From Clostridia bacterium (lineage in GTDB: Bacteria > Bacillota > Clostridia > Christensenellales > Aristaeellaceae), in assembly GCA_017550745.1 (NCBI GenBank), contig JAFZOG010000007.1, forward strand, positions 1 through 59,650: DNA of 59,650 bases, given 5' to 3'. Position numbers and translations under genes: made by a program. The notes beneath the pieces are model-generated. The model had not been told where the DNA came from, did no database searches, and saw nothing but the letters and a program-made list of their open reading frames with translations. Shown piece after piece: positions 8,368 to 16,657 of this stretch; the stretch's first letter is position 1, and every line of letters starts with the position of its first letter.

Positions 8368-9750
8368 TCAGGCGTCCGCCGCGATGCCGGTCAGGTCCTT
8401 CTTCCATTTGCCAGTGAAGATGAACCATCCGCCAAGGCAAACGCCCGCGATGGAGGCGGCCGGCCCGGCCAGGCCAACCCCCATCAGGCCCCAGCCCAGC
8501 ACGGACCCGAACAGGATCGCAACGGGAATGCGCAGCAGCAGCGAGGACAGGGAGGCGTTGAGCAGGGTAAAGCGTGTATGCCCCGCGCCCATGATCAGGC
8601 CGTTAAAACAGAACTGGATCGGCACCAGCAGGTAGTCAAAGCTGAACGTGCGCATGTATTCCACCCCGTTCTGAATCAGCTCCGGGTCGGGGCTGAAAAT
8701 GCCGATGATGGCGTCGGGGAAGGCCTGCACGGCCACGAAAACCACCAGTGAAATGTCCATGGCGATTTCTATGCCGACCCACAGGCTCTTTTTCGCCCGG
8801 TCATACAGGCGCGCCCCGATATTCTGCGCCGCAAAGGCGCTGACCGAGGAGGACATGGCCACGGCAGGCAGAATGGCGAAGGAATTGAACTTGCCCACCA
8901 CGCCAACAGCGGCGGAGGCGGTGTAGCCGCCGATGGCGTTCACCAGGCTGGTCATCACCAGGAAGGAAATGTTCACCACGATGCTCTGCACGCTGGAGGG
9001 CACGCCCAGCCTCACCATCAGCTTCATCTTTTGCTTATCGATGCGGAAGGACCTGAGCTTGAAATCGAAAATGAACTTGTTCCGGCTCAGATACCACGCG
9101 GCCAGCAGCAGGCTGATGGCCTGCGCCATCACCGTCGCCCAGGCCGCGCCGGCGGCGCCCATGCTCATGCCCTTCACCAGCCAAAGGTCGAGGAATATAT
9201 TCACCAGGCACGCGATGCCGACGAAAACCAGGGGACGCACCGAGTCGCCCAGGCCGCGCTGAATGGAGGATACGGCGTTATAACCGAAAATGAACAGCGT
9301 GCCGCTCAAGCAGATGTTCAGGTAAGACTTCGCGTGGGCAAAGGCTTCCTCAGGCGTATTCAGCAGATGCAGCATGGCGTCGGAGAAAAGGAGCATAATT
9401 GCCATCAGCACCACGCCCACCAGCGCCATGAGCGTGAACATGGTGCCCACGGTTTCGGAGGCGTCCTTTTGCTTTTTCGCGCCCACATACTGGCCCACCA
9501 TCACCGTGCCGGAGATCGTCAGGCCCGACACCATCATCACCACCAGGTTGGTGATCTGGCTGCCGATGTTCACGCCAGACAGGATTTGGGCGCTGACTAC
9601 CGGATCAGGATCGGAAAAATTGCCCACCACCAGCATATCCACCGCGCCGTAGAGCGCCTGCAGAATATTGGAAAGCAGGAAGGGCAGAGAGAACGCGATC
9701 ATGCTTCGGGCGATGGGGCCCTGGGTAAAATCCCGCTGCGTCTTGCTCAT
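8368..9750 (-). CDS. MATE family efflux transporter (1)
   Basis: A 460-residue membrane protein with about 12 hydrophobic segments and the two-fold repeat of the multidrug and toxic compound extrusion family. It exchanges Na+ or H+ for organic cations, drugs or metabolites across the cell membrane. Family features include the N-terminal PIARSMIAFSLPFLLSNILQ, ALYGAVDMLVVG and the matching second-half region GVPSSVQSIVVNISFLVMTSLVNAIGG. GAGG lies eight bases before the ATG at 9750. It is transcribed alone from a good promoter at 9789-9817 and is followed by a structured repeat. The substrate is unknown. A second MATE gene at 37918-39315 is a distinct paralogue. Confidence 0.92.
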   Translation of the reverse strand: MSKTQRDFTQGPIARSMIAFSLPFLLSNILQALYGAVDMLVVGNFSDPDPVVSAQILSGVNIGSQITNLVVMMVSGLTISGTVMVGQYVGAKKQKDASETVGTMFTLMALVGVVLMAIMLLFSDAMLHLLNTPEEAFAHAKSYLNICLSGTLFIFGYNAVSSIQRGLGDSVRPLVFVGIACLVNIFLDLWLVKGMSMGAAGAAWATVMAQAISLLLAAWYLSRNKFIFDFKLRSFRIDKQKMKLMVRLGVPSSVQSIVVNISFLVMTSLVNAIGGYTASAAVGVVGKFNSFAILPAVAMSSSVSAFAAQNIGARLYDRAKKSLWVGIEIAMDISLVVFVAVQAFPDAIIGIFSPDPELIQNGVEYMRTFSFDYLLVPIQFCFNGLIMGAGHTRFTLLNASLSSLLLRIPVAILFGSVLGWGLMGVGLAGPAASIAGVCLGGWFIFTGKWKKDLTGIAADA

Positions 9751-9788
9751 CTGAAAAACCTCGCTTGTATATCAGGATATTCAGCTTC

Positions 9789-9817
9789 ATCATATATCAT
9801 ACAAACGCAAAATTCAA
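9789..9817 (-). promoter_or_regulatory. Predicted promoter of the MATE gene
   Basis: Minus-strand -35 TTGAAT (9812-9817) and -10 TATGAT (9789-9794) with 17-base spacing, 39 bases upstream of the start codon. Confidence 0.65.
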
Positions 9818-9819
9818 CC

Positions 9820-10095
9820 CCGCAACCCGTTTTTTTCTTATTTATTTGCCTTTATTTGCCCGAAGTCTTTTATACGTTGTATATTCCGATCAAATTTGTC
9901 GGGATTATTCATGCAGGATTCAACAAAAACGTTCCGAAAATTCATCGGTTTTTTCGTCAGTTTTTTTCTTTTTGGGCGTGCATTTTCCGAAAAAGTATGG
10001 TATGATAGTCAATGGCGTATACCGTATATGGTGATGCCGCTATTTCGGATGCAGTATCCGACGCAACAAGTAATATAAGGAGGTCTTGAACTGTC
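9820..10095 (+). promoter_or_regulatory. AT-rich leader with extended -10 promoter for the hydrogenase operon
   Basis: The tract from 9820 to about 10000 is AT-rich and holds no gene. An extended -10 box, TGGTATGAT, ends near 10009 with no convincing -35. The transcribed leader contains CGGAT/ATCCG (a small hairpin near 10048-10062) and an AAGGAGG site 12 bases before the ATG at 10096. No Rex-like operator was recognised. Confidence 0.45.
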
Positions 10096-10572
10096 ATGCC
10101 GGACAACAAAGACAAGTATGAGCAGCTGAATCAGGTCATCGCTGAGCTGAAAGACCAGCCCGGCGCGCTGATGCCCGTGTTGCAGCGCGCGCAGGGGATC
10201 TTCGGCTGCGTGCCCATGGACGTACAGAAGATCATCGCGGAGGGGCTGGGCGTCACGCTGAGCGAGGTCTACGGCGTCGCCACCTTCTATTCCCAGTTCC
10301 GCCTGGAGCCCAACGGAAAGTATACCATCAGCGTATGCCTTGGCACCGCTTGCTACGTCAAGGGCAGCCAGAAGGTGCTGGATCGCCTGAGCGAAGAGCT
10401 GCAAACCCCCGTGGGCAAGACGTCTCCCGACGGTCTGTTCACCCTGAACGCCACCCGCTGCCTGGGCGCCTGCGGCCTGGCTCCCGTCATGACCGTCAAC
10501 GACGAGGTGTACGGCCGCCTGGTGCCCGACGATATTCCCGGCATCCTGGCCAAGTACAGAGAGCAGGCGTAA
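10096..10572 (+). CDS. NADH-dependent hydrogenase subunit, HndA/NuoE-like [2Fe-2S] protein
   Basis: A 158-residue thioredoxin-fold ferredoxin of the NuoE/HndA/HydC family. The four cluster ligands are C81, C86, C122 and C126, in SVCLGTACYVKG and CLGACG, the exact NuoE spacing. It would pass electrons between the NuoF-like flavin subunit and the hydrogenase. It is the first gene of a five-gene plus-strand operon ending with the [FeFe] catalytic subunit, so it is part of a multimeric, NAD-linked and possibly electron-bifurcating hydrogenase. Related genes are called hydC, hndA or nuoE in different organisms, so no symbol is given. Confidence in the family and complex is high. Confidence 0.9.
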   Translation: MPDNKDKYEQLNQVIAELKDQPGALMPVLQRAQGIFGCVPMDVQKIIAEGLGVTLSEVYGVATFYSQFRLEPNGKYTISVCLGTACYVKGSQKVLDRLSEELQTPVGKTSPDGLFTLNATRCLGACGLAPVMTVNDEVYGRLVPDDIPGILAKYREQA

Positions 10573-10575
10573 TAT

Positions 10576-11130
10576 ATGCGCGATTTGTCCCTGCATATCC
10601 TGGACCTGATGCAGAACAGCATCCGGGCCGAGGCCGCCGTGGTTTCCCTGAGCGTACTGCTGGATGAGAACGGCCTTCTTTCTATTGTAATAGAAGACGA
10701 CGGCACCGGCATGAGCGAGGAATTGCTTGCCCGGGTAACGAGCCCCTTCGCCACCACCCGCACCACAAGAAAGGTGGGCCTGGGCATCCCCATGATGGCG
10801 GAAAACTGCCGCCTGGCGGGGGGTGACCTGCGTTTGGAAAGCACGCTGGGAAAAGGCACGAAACTGACCGCCACCCTGGACACAGCGTCCATCGACTGCC
10901 TGCCGCTGGGCGATTTGCCCGGCACGGTAACGACGCTGGTGACCATGAATCCGGACAGGCCGGAATTCGTGCTGCACTGCCGCTCCCCCAAAGGGGAAAT
11001 ACAGTTCGACACCCGGGAAATCCGCGAAGCCTTGCAGGGCGTCCCTTTCAGTGAACCGGAAATCGCCGCATGGATCCTGGAATCTTTGCGGGAAGAAATA
11101 GAACCGATCTTTGGAGGTGTCATCTTATGA
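10576..11130 (+). CDS. GHKL-type ATP-binding protein of the hydrogenase operon
   Basis: A 184-residue protein that is essentially only a histidine-kinase-type ATPase domain: N-box around LHILDLMQNSIRAEA, G1 box DDGTGM (about residues 40-46), F-box SPFATTRTTRK and G2 box GLGIPM. No phosphoacceptor histidine domain or sensor region is present. Such stand-alone GHKL proteins recur between the NuoE-like and HndB-like genes of clostridial hydrogenase operons, where their role (assembly, regulation or anti-sigma-like activity) is not established. It starts three bases after the previous stop, and its last codon overlaps the next start as ATGA, so it is firmly in the operon. Confidence 0.83.
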   Translation: MRDLSLHILDLMQNSIRAEAAVVSLSVLLDENGLLSIVIEDDGTGMSEELLARVTSPFATTRTTRKVGLGIPMMAENCRLAGGDLRLESTLGKGTKLTATLDTASIDCLPLGDLPGTVTTLVTMNPDRPEFVLHCRSPKGEIQFDTREIREALQGVPFSEPEIAAWILESLREEIEPIFGGVIL

Positions 11131-11501
11131 AATCTTTGGCTGAATTGCAGGCCATCCGGGAAAAGACCCTGAACCGCATCAACCTGCGCAAGGAAGAAGA
11201 AGGCGAGACCATCCGTGTGGTCATCGGCATGGCCACCTGCGGCATCGCCGCCGGCGCCCGCCCCGTGATGCTCTCCTTTATGGATGAGATTCAGAAGCGC
11301 AATTTGCAGCATGTCACCGTCAGCCAGACCGGCTGCATCGGCATGTGCCGCCTGGAGCCCATGGTGGACGTGATCCTGCCCGGCCAGGAAAAGGTCACCT
11401 ATGTGCACATGACCCCCGAAAAGGTGGGCCGCGTGGTGGCAGAACACATCGTCAACGGCCGTCCTGTGGAAGAATACACCATCGGCGCCGCCGAAAAATA
11501 A
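11127..11501 (+). CDS. HndB-like (2Fe-2S) ferredoxin domain protein
   Basis: A 124-residue thioredoxin-like ferredoxin related to HndB of NADP-reducing hydrogenases. Likely cluster cysteines are in MATCGIAAGA (about residue 38) and QTGCIGMCRLEP (about 74 and 78); the first motif has only one cysteine, so a complete four-Cys set is not obvious. The start is the ATG of an ATGA overlap at 11127, supported by GGAGG shortly upstream, rather than the longer open frame. It lies between the GHKL ATPase and the NuoF-like subunit and is probably an electron-transfer or accessory subunit of the hydrogenase. The missing cysteine leaves cluster binding uncertain. Confidence 0.85.
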   Translation: MKSLAELQAIREKTLNRINLRKEEEGETIRVVIGMATCGIAAGARPVMLSFMDEIQKRNLQHVTVSQTGCIGMCRLEPMVDVILPGQEKVTYVHMTPEKVGRVVAEHIVNGRPVEEYTIGAAEK

Positions 11502-11533
11502 GCATATGATGCTGTAATAGGGAGGAAGAATCA

Positions 11534-13333
11534 ATGGATATCTATCGCGCTCATGTGCTCTGCTGCGGCGGTACCGGATGCAGCTCTTCCGGCTCCGCTC
11601 AGCTGATCGAGCGTTTTGAACAGAAAATCAAGGAAAACGGCCTGGACAAGGAAGTCAAGGTCATCCGCACCGGCTGCTTCGGCCTGTGCGAAGCGGGCCC
11701 CGTGGTCATCGTGTACCCCGAAGGCACCTTCTATTCCCGGGTGAAGGTGGACGACGTGGACGAGATCGTCACCGAACACCTGCTCAAAGGCCGCAAGGTG
11801 CAGCACCTGGTCTACAGCGACCACAGCACCCACGAGCAGAACGCCAACAAAGCGCTGTCCGACATCAATTTCTATAAGCATCAGCACCGTATCGCGCTGC
11901 GCAACTGCGGCGTCATCGACCCCGAAAACATCGACGAATATCTGGCCTTCGACGGCTATAAGGCTTTGGAAAAAGCCCTGACCACCATGACTCGGGAGCA
12001 GGTCATTGAGGAAATCCTGAAATCCGGCCTGCGCGGACGCGGCGGCGGCGGCTTCCCCACCGGCCTCAAGTGGAAATTCGCGGCGGCTTCCGTGGCCGAC
12101 CAGAAGTACGTGGCCTGCAACGCCGACGAGGGCGACCCCGGCGCGTTCATGGACCGCTCCGTGCTGGAAGGCGATCCCCACTCCGTGCTGGAAGCCATGG
12201 CCATCGCCGGCTATGCCATCGGAGCCAGCGAAGGGTATATTTACGTCCGCGCTGAGTATCCTATCGCTGTGAAGCGCCTGGAAATCGCCATCGGCCAGGC
12301 CCGGGATTACGGCCTGCTGGGCAAGAACATTTTTGAAACGGGCTTTGACTTCGACATCAAGATCCGCCTCGGCGCCGGCGCGTTTGTGTGCGGCGAGGAA
12401 ACCGCCCTCATGCGCTCCATCGAAGGCAAGCGCGGCGAGCCCACGCCCCGTCCTCCCTTCCCCGCGGTCAAGGGCCTCTTTGCCAAGCCCACCATGCTGA
12501 ACAACGTGGAAACCTACGCAAACGTTGCCCAGATCATCCTGAACGGCGCGGACTGGTTCGCCGCGATGGGCACCGAAAAGAGCAAGGGCACCAAGGTGTT
12601 CGCCCTGGGCGGCAAGATCAACAATACCGGCCTGGTGGAGGTTCCCATGGGCACCCCGCTGCGCACCATCATCTACGATATCGGCGGCGGCATCCCCAAC
12701 GGCAAGAAATTCAAGGCCGTGCAGACCGGCGGCCCCTCCGGCGGCTGCCTGCCCACGGAGCTGCTGGATACCCCCGTGGACTATGACAACCTGATCGCGG
12801 CTGGCTCCATGATGGGCTCCGGCGGTATGATCGTCATGGACGAGGATAACTGCATGGTGGACATCGCCCGCTTCTTCCTGGACTTCACCGTGGACGAAAG
12901 CTGCGGCAAGTGCGCTCCCTGCCGTATCGGCACCCGCCGGATGCTGGAGATCCTGGAACGCATCGTCAACGGCAAGGGTGAGGAAGGCGACATCGAAAAG
13001 CTGGAAAACCTGGCCAACACCATCAAGGCCACCGCCCTGTGCGGCCTGGGCCAGACGGCGCCCAACCCCGTGCTTTCCACCATCAAGTTCTTCCGTCATG
13101 AATACGAAGCCCATATCCGGGACAAGAAGTGCCCCGCGCATCACTGCCAGGCGCTGCTCAGCTACGTGATCGATCCCGAAAAGTGCCGCGGCTGTACGGC
13201 CTGCGCCCGCGTCTGCCCCGGCGGCGCCATCAGCGGCGAGGTCAAGAAGCCCCACGTGATCGACCCCAGCAAGTGCCTGAAGTGCGGCGCGTGCATCGAA
13301 AAGTGCCGCTTCGGCGCGATCTCCAAACAGTGA
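11534..13333 (+). CDS. NuoF-like NADH-binding subunit of the [FeFe] hydrogenase (HydB/HndC type)
   Basis: A 599-residue flavoprotein subunit that binds NAD(H), FMN and iron-sulfur clusters. An N-terminal thioredoxin-like [2Fe-2S] domain begins with VLCCGGTGCSSS. The NADH/FMN core (about 130-440) has GRGGGGFPTGLKW and the GEETALMRSIEG segment. A [4Fe-4S] site follows in ESCGKCAPCRIGT, then two C-terminal ferredoxin clusters, CRGCTACARVCP and CLKCGACIEKC. This domain order is the one found in bifurcating or NADH-dependent hydrogenases. GGAGG lies eight bases before the start. The partner catalytic subunit is 22 bases downstream. Whether it bifurcates electrons with ferredoxin is inferred from subunit type, not shown. 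Confidence 0.93.
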   Translation: MDIYRAHVLCCGGTGCSSSGSAQLIERFEQKIKENGLDKEVKVIRTGCFGLCEAGPVVIVYPEGTFYSRVKVDDVDEIVTEHLLKGRKVQHLVYSDHSTHEQNANKALSDINFYKHQHRIALRNCGVIDPENIDEYLAFDGYKALEKALTTMTREQVIEEILKSGLRGRGGGGFPTGLKWKFAAASVADQKYVACNADEGDPGAFMDRSVLEGDPHSVLEAMAIAGYAIGASEGYIYVRAEYPIAVKRLEIAIGQARDYGLLGKNIFETGFDFDIKIRLGAGAFVCGEETALMRSIEGKRGEPTPRPPFPAVKGLFAKPTMLNNVETYANVAQIILNGADWFAAMGTEKSKGTKVFALGGKINNTGLVEVPMGTPLRTIIYDIGGGIPNGKKFKAVQTGGPSGGCLPTELLDTPVDYDNLIAAGSMMGSGGMIVMDEDNCMVDIARFFLDFTVDESCGKCAPCRIGTRRMLEILERIVNGKGEEGDIEKLENLANTIKATALCGLGQTAPNPVLSTIKFFRHEYEAHIRDKKCPAHHCQALLSYVIDPEKCRGCTACARVCPGGAISGEVKKPHVIDPSKCLKCGACIEKCRFGAISKQ

Positions 13334-13355
13334 TTCGTGCAAGGAGGAAAGAAAA

Positions 13356-15104
13356 ATGGAACAAATGGTCAACCTTACGATTGATAACGTTAAGGTTTCT
13401 GTCCCCGCTGGCACGACCGTTCTGGAGGCTGCCAAGCAGGCGGGCATTAACATCCCCACCCTGTGTTATCTGAAAGACGTGAACGCCATCGGCGCGTGCC
13501 GCATGTGCGTGGTCAATGCGGGCGGACGCGCCCTGCAGGCTGCCTGCGTGCTCCCCGTCAGCGAGGGCATGGACGTCAAGACCAATACCCCCCAGATCCG
13601 CCAGTACCGCAAGAACCTGCTGGAACTGGTGCTTTCCGCCCATGAGCAGAAGTGCCTCTCCTGCATCCGTTCCACCAACTGCGAGCTTCAGAAGCTGTGC
13701 CGCGAGCTGGGCGTGGAAAACGGCGACAAATACGCCGGCAAGCAGAACCACTACGACGTGGACGACGTGAGCCCCTCCATCGTGCGCGACAACAACAAGT
13801 GCATCCTGTGCCGCCGCTGCGTGGCCGTGTGCTCCAAGGTACAGAACGTGGGCGTCATCGGCGCGGTGAACCGCGGCTTCGTGACCGCCATCGAATCCCC
13901 CTGGAACCTGAAGCTGGCCGATATGCCCTGCATCAACTGCGGCCAGTGCATCACCGCCTGCCCCGTGGGCGCGCTGTATGAGAAGGACGAGACCGGTAAG
14001 GTCTGGGAGCTGCTGGCCGACGAAACCAAGCACGTGGTTGTGCAGCCCGCTCCCGCCGTGCGCGCCGCCCTGGGCGAGGAATTCGGCCTGCCCATGGGCA
14101 CCTCCGTTACCGGCAAGCTGGCCGCCGCCCTGCGGCGTATGGGCTTTGACCGGGTGTTCGACACCGACTTCGGCGCTGACCTGACCATCATGGAAGAAGC
14201 CACCGAGCTGGTGAACCGGGTCAAGAACAACGGCGTCCTGCCCATGATCACCTCCTGCTCTCCCGGCTGGATCAAGTTCTGCGAGACCTACTATCCGGAC
14301 TTCATCCCCAACCTTTCTTCCTGCAAGAGCCCCCACGAAATGCTGGGCGCCATCATCAAGAGCTACTACGCGGAAAAAGCGGGCATCGACCCCAAGGATA
14401 TCGCCGTGGTCTCCGTGATGCCCTGCACCGCCAAGAAGTTCGAGGCGGACCGTGAGGAACTGGCGGGCACCGGCTATCCCGATGTGGACGCCGTCATCAC
14501 GACCCGCGAGCTGGCCCGGATGATCAAGGAAGCGGGCATCGACTTTGTGAACCTGCCCGACGAAGACTTTGACGACCTCTGCGGCGAGTCCACCGGCGCC
14601 GCCGTCATCTTCGGCGCCACCGGCGGCGTGATGGAAGCGGCCCTGCGTACCGCTTACGAAACCATCACCGGCGAAACCCTGGAGGATGTAAACTTCACCG
14701 CCGTCCGCGGCATCGAAGGCATCAAGGAAGCCACCGTCCAGGTGGGCGACCTGCCCGTATCCGTGGCCGTGGCCCATTCCACCGGCGCCGCTTCCAAGCT
14801 GCTGGATATGGTGCGCTCCGGCGAAAAGAAGTACACCTTCATCGAAGTCATGGCCTGCCCCGGCGGCTGCGTCACCGGCGGCGGCCAGCCCATCGTATCC
14901 AGCCAGGATAAGATGACCTGCGATCCCAGAGTGGAGCGCGCCAAGGCCCTCTACGGCGAAGACCTGAGCAAGCCTAAGCGCAAGAGCCACGAAAACGAAC
15001 AGATCAAGAAGCTGTACGCCGATTACCTGGGCGAGCCCAACGGCCATCTGTCCCACAAGCTGCTGCATACGCATTACACCAAGCGCGAAAAGTATACAAA
15101 ATAA
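13356..15104 (+). CDS. hydA: [FeFe] hydrogenase catalytic subunit, NADH-linked (group A)
   Basis: A 582-residue enzyme that makes or oxidises H2. Domains: plant-type [2Fe-2S] (C37, C48, C51, C64), His-Cys3 cluster site (H96, C100, C103, C109), two [4Fe-4S] clusters (about 149-205) and the H-cluster domain. The three H-cluster motifs are TSCSPGW (299-305), MPCTAKK (355-361) and EVMACPGGC (497-505). The first differs from the textbook TSCCPxW by having Ser at the second of the adjacent cysteines. A C-terminal extension ends the chain. It follows the NuoF-like subunit by 22 bases with AGGAGG before the start. With its operon partners it should couple NADH (perhaps plus reduced ferredoxin) to H2. 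Confidence 0.94.
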   Translation: MEQMVNLTIDNVKVSVPAGTTVLEAAKQAGINIPTLCYLKDVNAIGACRMCVVNAGGRALQAACVLPVSEGMDVKTNTPQIRQYRKNLLELVLSAHEQKCLSCIRSTNCELQKLCRELGVENGDKYAGKQNHYDVDDVSPSIVRDNNKCILCRRCVAVCSKVQNVGVIGAVNRGFVTAIESPWNLKLADMPCINCGQCITACPVGALYEKDETGKVWELLADETKHVVVQPAPAVRAALGEEFGLPMGTSVTGKLAAALRRMGFDRVFDTDFGADLTIMEEATELVNRVKNNGVLPMITSCSPGWIKFCETYYPDFIPNLSSCKSPHEMLGAIIKSYYAEKAGIDPKDIAVVSVMPCTAKKFEADREELAGTGYPDVDAVITTRELARMIKEAGIDFVNLPDEDFDDLCGESTGAAVIFGATGGVMEAALRTAYETITGETLEDVNFTAVRGIEGIKEATVQVGDLPVSVAVAHSTGAASKLLDMVRSGEKKYTFIEVMACPGGCVTGGGQPIVSSQDKMTCDPRVERAKALYGEDLSKPKRKSHENEQIKKLYADYLGEPNGHLSHKLLHTHYTKREKYTK

Positions 15105-15111
15105 AACAATC

Positions 15112-15150
15112 GATCCCCGGGGGAGGCAAGCGCCCCTCTCGGGGATTCTG
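15112..15150 (+). terminator. Hairpin after the hydrogenase operon
   Basis: Stem ATCCCCG/CGGGGAT (15113-15119 and 15140-15146) enclosing GGGAGG/CCCCTC. The trailing run TTCTGCTAT is poor in T, so it may be an mRNA-stabilising hairpin or a weak terminator rather than a strong one. Confidence 0.5.
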
Positions 15151-15171
15151 CTATGAAAGGAAGGAAATTCC

Positions 15172-15552
15172 ATGGCTGATTTTGAGGAAATACTGCGTAA
15201 AGCGACCGCGGAAGCGCAGGATTTTATCAATAACCCTTCCCGCCTTGACCAATTGCTGGTCAGCCTGGAAACGACCCTGCAAAAGGTGCCCGTCATCGGT
15301 GAATCCGTTTCCGAGCTGCCTACCATGGTCGCCATGGTGAAAAGCTGGATCAAAAAGGAATACACCGTTTCCGGCAAGGTGCTTGCCACCATCATCGGCG
15401 CGTTCATTTATGTGGTCAAGGGCAAGGATATCATTCCGGACAGCATCCCCGTGGTGGGCCGCGCCGACGATATCGCGGTGGTGGGCCTGGCGCTTAAATT
15501 CGTGGAACCGGAAGTGAAAGCCTATAAGGCATGGCGCGACGGAAGAAGGTAA
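15172..15552 (+). CDS. DUF1232 (YkvA-type) membrane protein
   Basis: A 126-residue protein whose C-terminal part (about 60-115) carries the DUF1232 signature: a hydrophobic segment, GKDIIPDSIPVVGRADDIAVVGLALK, shared by YkvA proteins. The N-terminal half is amphipathic and charged. No biochemical function is established for the family. GGAAGG precedes the ATG. It lies between the hydrogenase operon hairpin and a VanY-like gene whose TTG start is only 35 bases after this stop, so the two may be co-transcribed. Confidence 0.8.
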   Translation: MADFEEILRKATAEAQDFINNPSRLDQLLVSLETTLQKVPVIGESVSELPTMVAMVKSWIKKEYTVSGKVLATIIGAFIYVVKGKDIIPDSIPVVGRADDIAVVGLALKFVEPEVKAYKAWRDGRR

Positions 15553-15587
15553 AGGCATACCCTGTTTCATCCGGAGGATTTTCATTC

Positions 15588-16520
15588 TTGATTGCCAAAG
15601 AAAAAGCGTCTGAAAGCATGAACTACCTCGTCCTTGTGAACAGGCTGAACCCGCTGCCGGAGCACTGGGAGGACGGGCTGGAAACCGTGCGCGTTTCCAA
15701 TTCCGTAGGGGATGAGGTGGAGGTGGAGCGCAAAACGTATGCGGCTTATCTGCTCCTCCGCTATGATCTTGAGGAAAACGACGGCATCCGCCTTGAGCTG
15801 GATTCCGGCCGCCGCAGCGTTGCGGTTCAGCAGGAAATCATGGATCGCTTCACAGAGAAGTACGGCGCGGATTATGCCGCGAAGACAGTGGCCGTCCCTG
15901 GTTATTCAGAGCATCACACGGGGCTCGCGCTGGATCTCTATTACCGGCTGGACGGAAAGGACATTTATACCAACGAAGAGATGGCGCGGTATCCCGGCAT
16001 CTGGGAAAAGATCCACGCAAAGCTGGCCGCCTACGGCTTCATCCTGCGCTATCCCGATAACAAGGAGCATATTACCGGATACGGCTACGAGCCCTGGCAC
16101 GTCCGGTATATTGACAGCGCGGAAATCGCGGGAAAAATCATGTCCCGGCCGGGCATGACCCTGGAAGTATACCTGGGCGCGGTCAACGATGCCGATCCCG
16201 TGATCGGCTGCGGCCCTTCCGCGCTTTACAGTGAAGAAGAGCTGAAAGAAGCCGCGGTGCAGATCAAGTGCAAATTCGCGTCCTTTCCCGGCTGCGAGCT
16301 TCACGCCCTGCGATATGCCGGAGATCCATGCTGCGGCGCGGAAAGCCTGCAGCGGATCAACAGCCTGGACCCGGGCAGGGGCTTTATTCAGGCCGCCAAG
16401 TTCCTCAGCGATTTTACGGGCGGCGAAGGAACGGAAGCAGGCCGGGCATACGCGGATTATCCCTGGTGGCTGGGGCGGACAGCCAACGGCGGCTGGCAGC
16501 TGATAAGCTGGGGACAGTGA
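15588..16520 (+). CDS. VanY-like D-Ala-D-Ala carboxypeptidase with C-terminal extension
   Basis: A 310-residue protein with the VanY/peptidase M15 fold, which trims D-Ala from peptidoglycan stem peptides. Zinc-site motifs are SEHHTGLALDL and EPWHVRYI, and LDSGRRSVAVQQEI is also family-typical. The start chosen is TTG at 15588 because GGAGG lies ten bases ahead; the upstream ATG at 15531 overlaps the DUF1232 gene and lacks such a site, and the ATG at 15618 has only a weak one. No signal peptide or membrane anchor is visible, which is odd for an enzyme acting outside the cell. About 120 residues follow the catalytic domain with no recognised fold. Confidence 0.82.
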   Translation: MIAKEKASESMNYLVLVNRLNPLPEHWEDGLETVRVSNSVGDEVEVERKTYAAYLLLRYDLEENDGIRLELDSGRRSVAVQQEIMDRFTEKYGADYAAKTVAVPGYSEHHTGLALDLYYRLDGKDIYTNEEMARYPGIWEKIHAKLAAYGFILRYPDNKEHITGYGYEPWHVRYIDSAEIAGKIMSRPGMTLEVYLGAVNDADPVIGCGPSALYSEEELKEAAVQIKCKFASFPGCELHALRYAGDPCCGAESLQRINSLDPGRGFIQAAKFLSDFTGGEGTEAGRAYADYPWWLGRTANGGWQLISWGQ

Positions 16521-16657
16521 CCGGATGCCCCGGAAGCCGTAAACGGGACGCCCCCTTGAGCTGCTCTGACCGCTCCAACCATACAGTGCTTTTATATTTC
16601 TTTCCTTGCCCTGTCCCTTGTGATCAAACTACAAATCAGTTAAAGGAGGCGGTTTCC

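Noticed and set aside
11531-13459. Long minus-strand open frame opposite the NuoF-like gene (642 codons)
   Set aside because: Low-complexity Gly/Ala/His/Val composition typical of the antisense of a GC-rich coding gene; no ribosome site, and the plus strand is clearly coding.
13242-15407. Long minus-strand open frame opposite hydA (721 codons)
   Set aside because: Same antisense signature; crosses gene boundaries and has no family resemblance.
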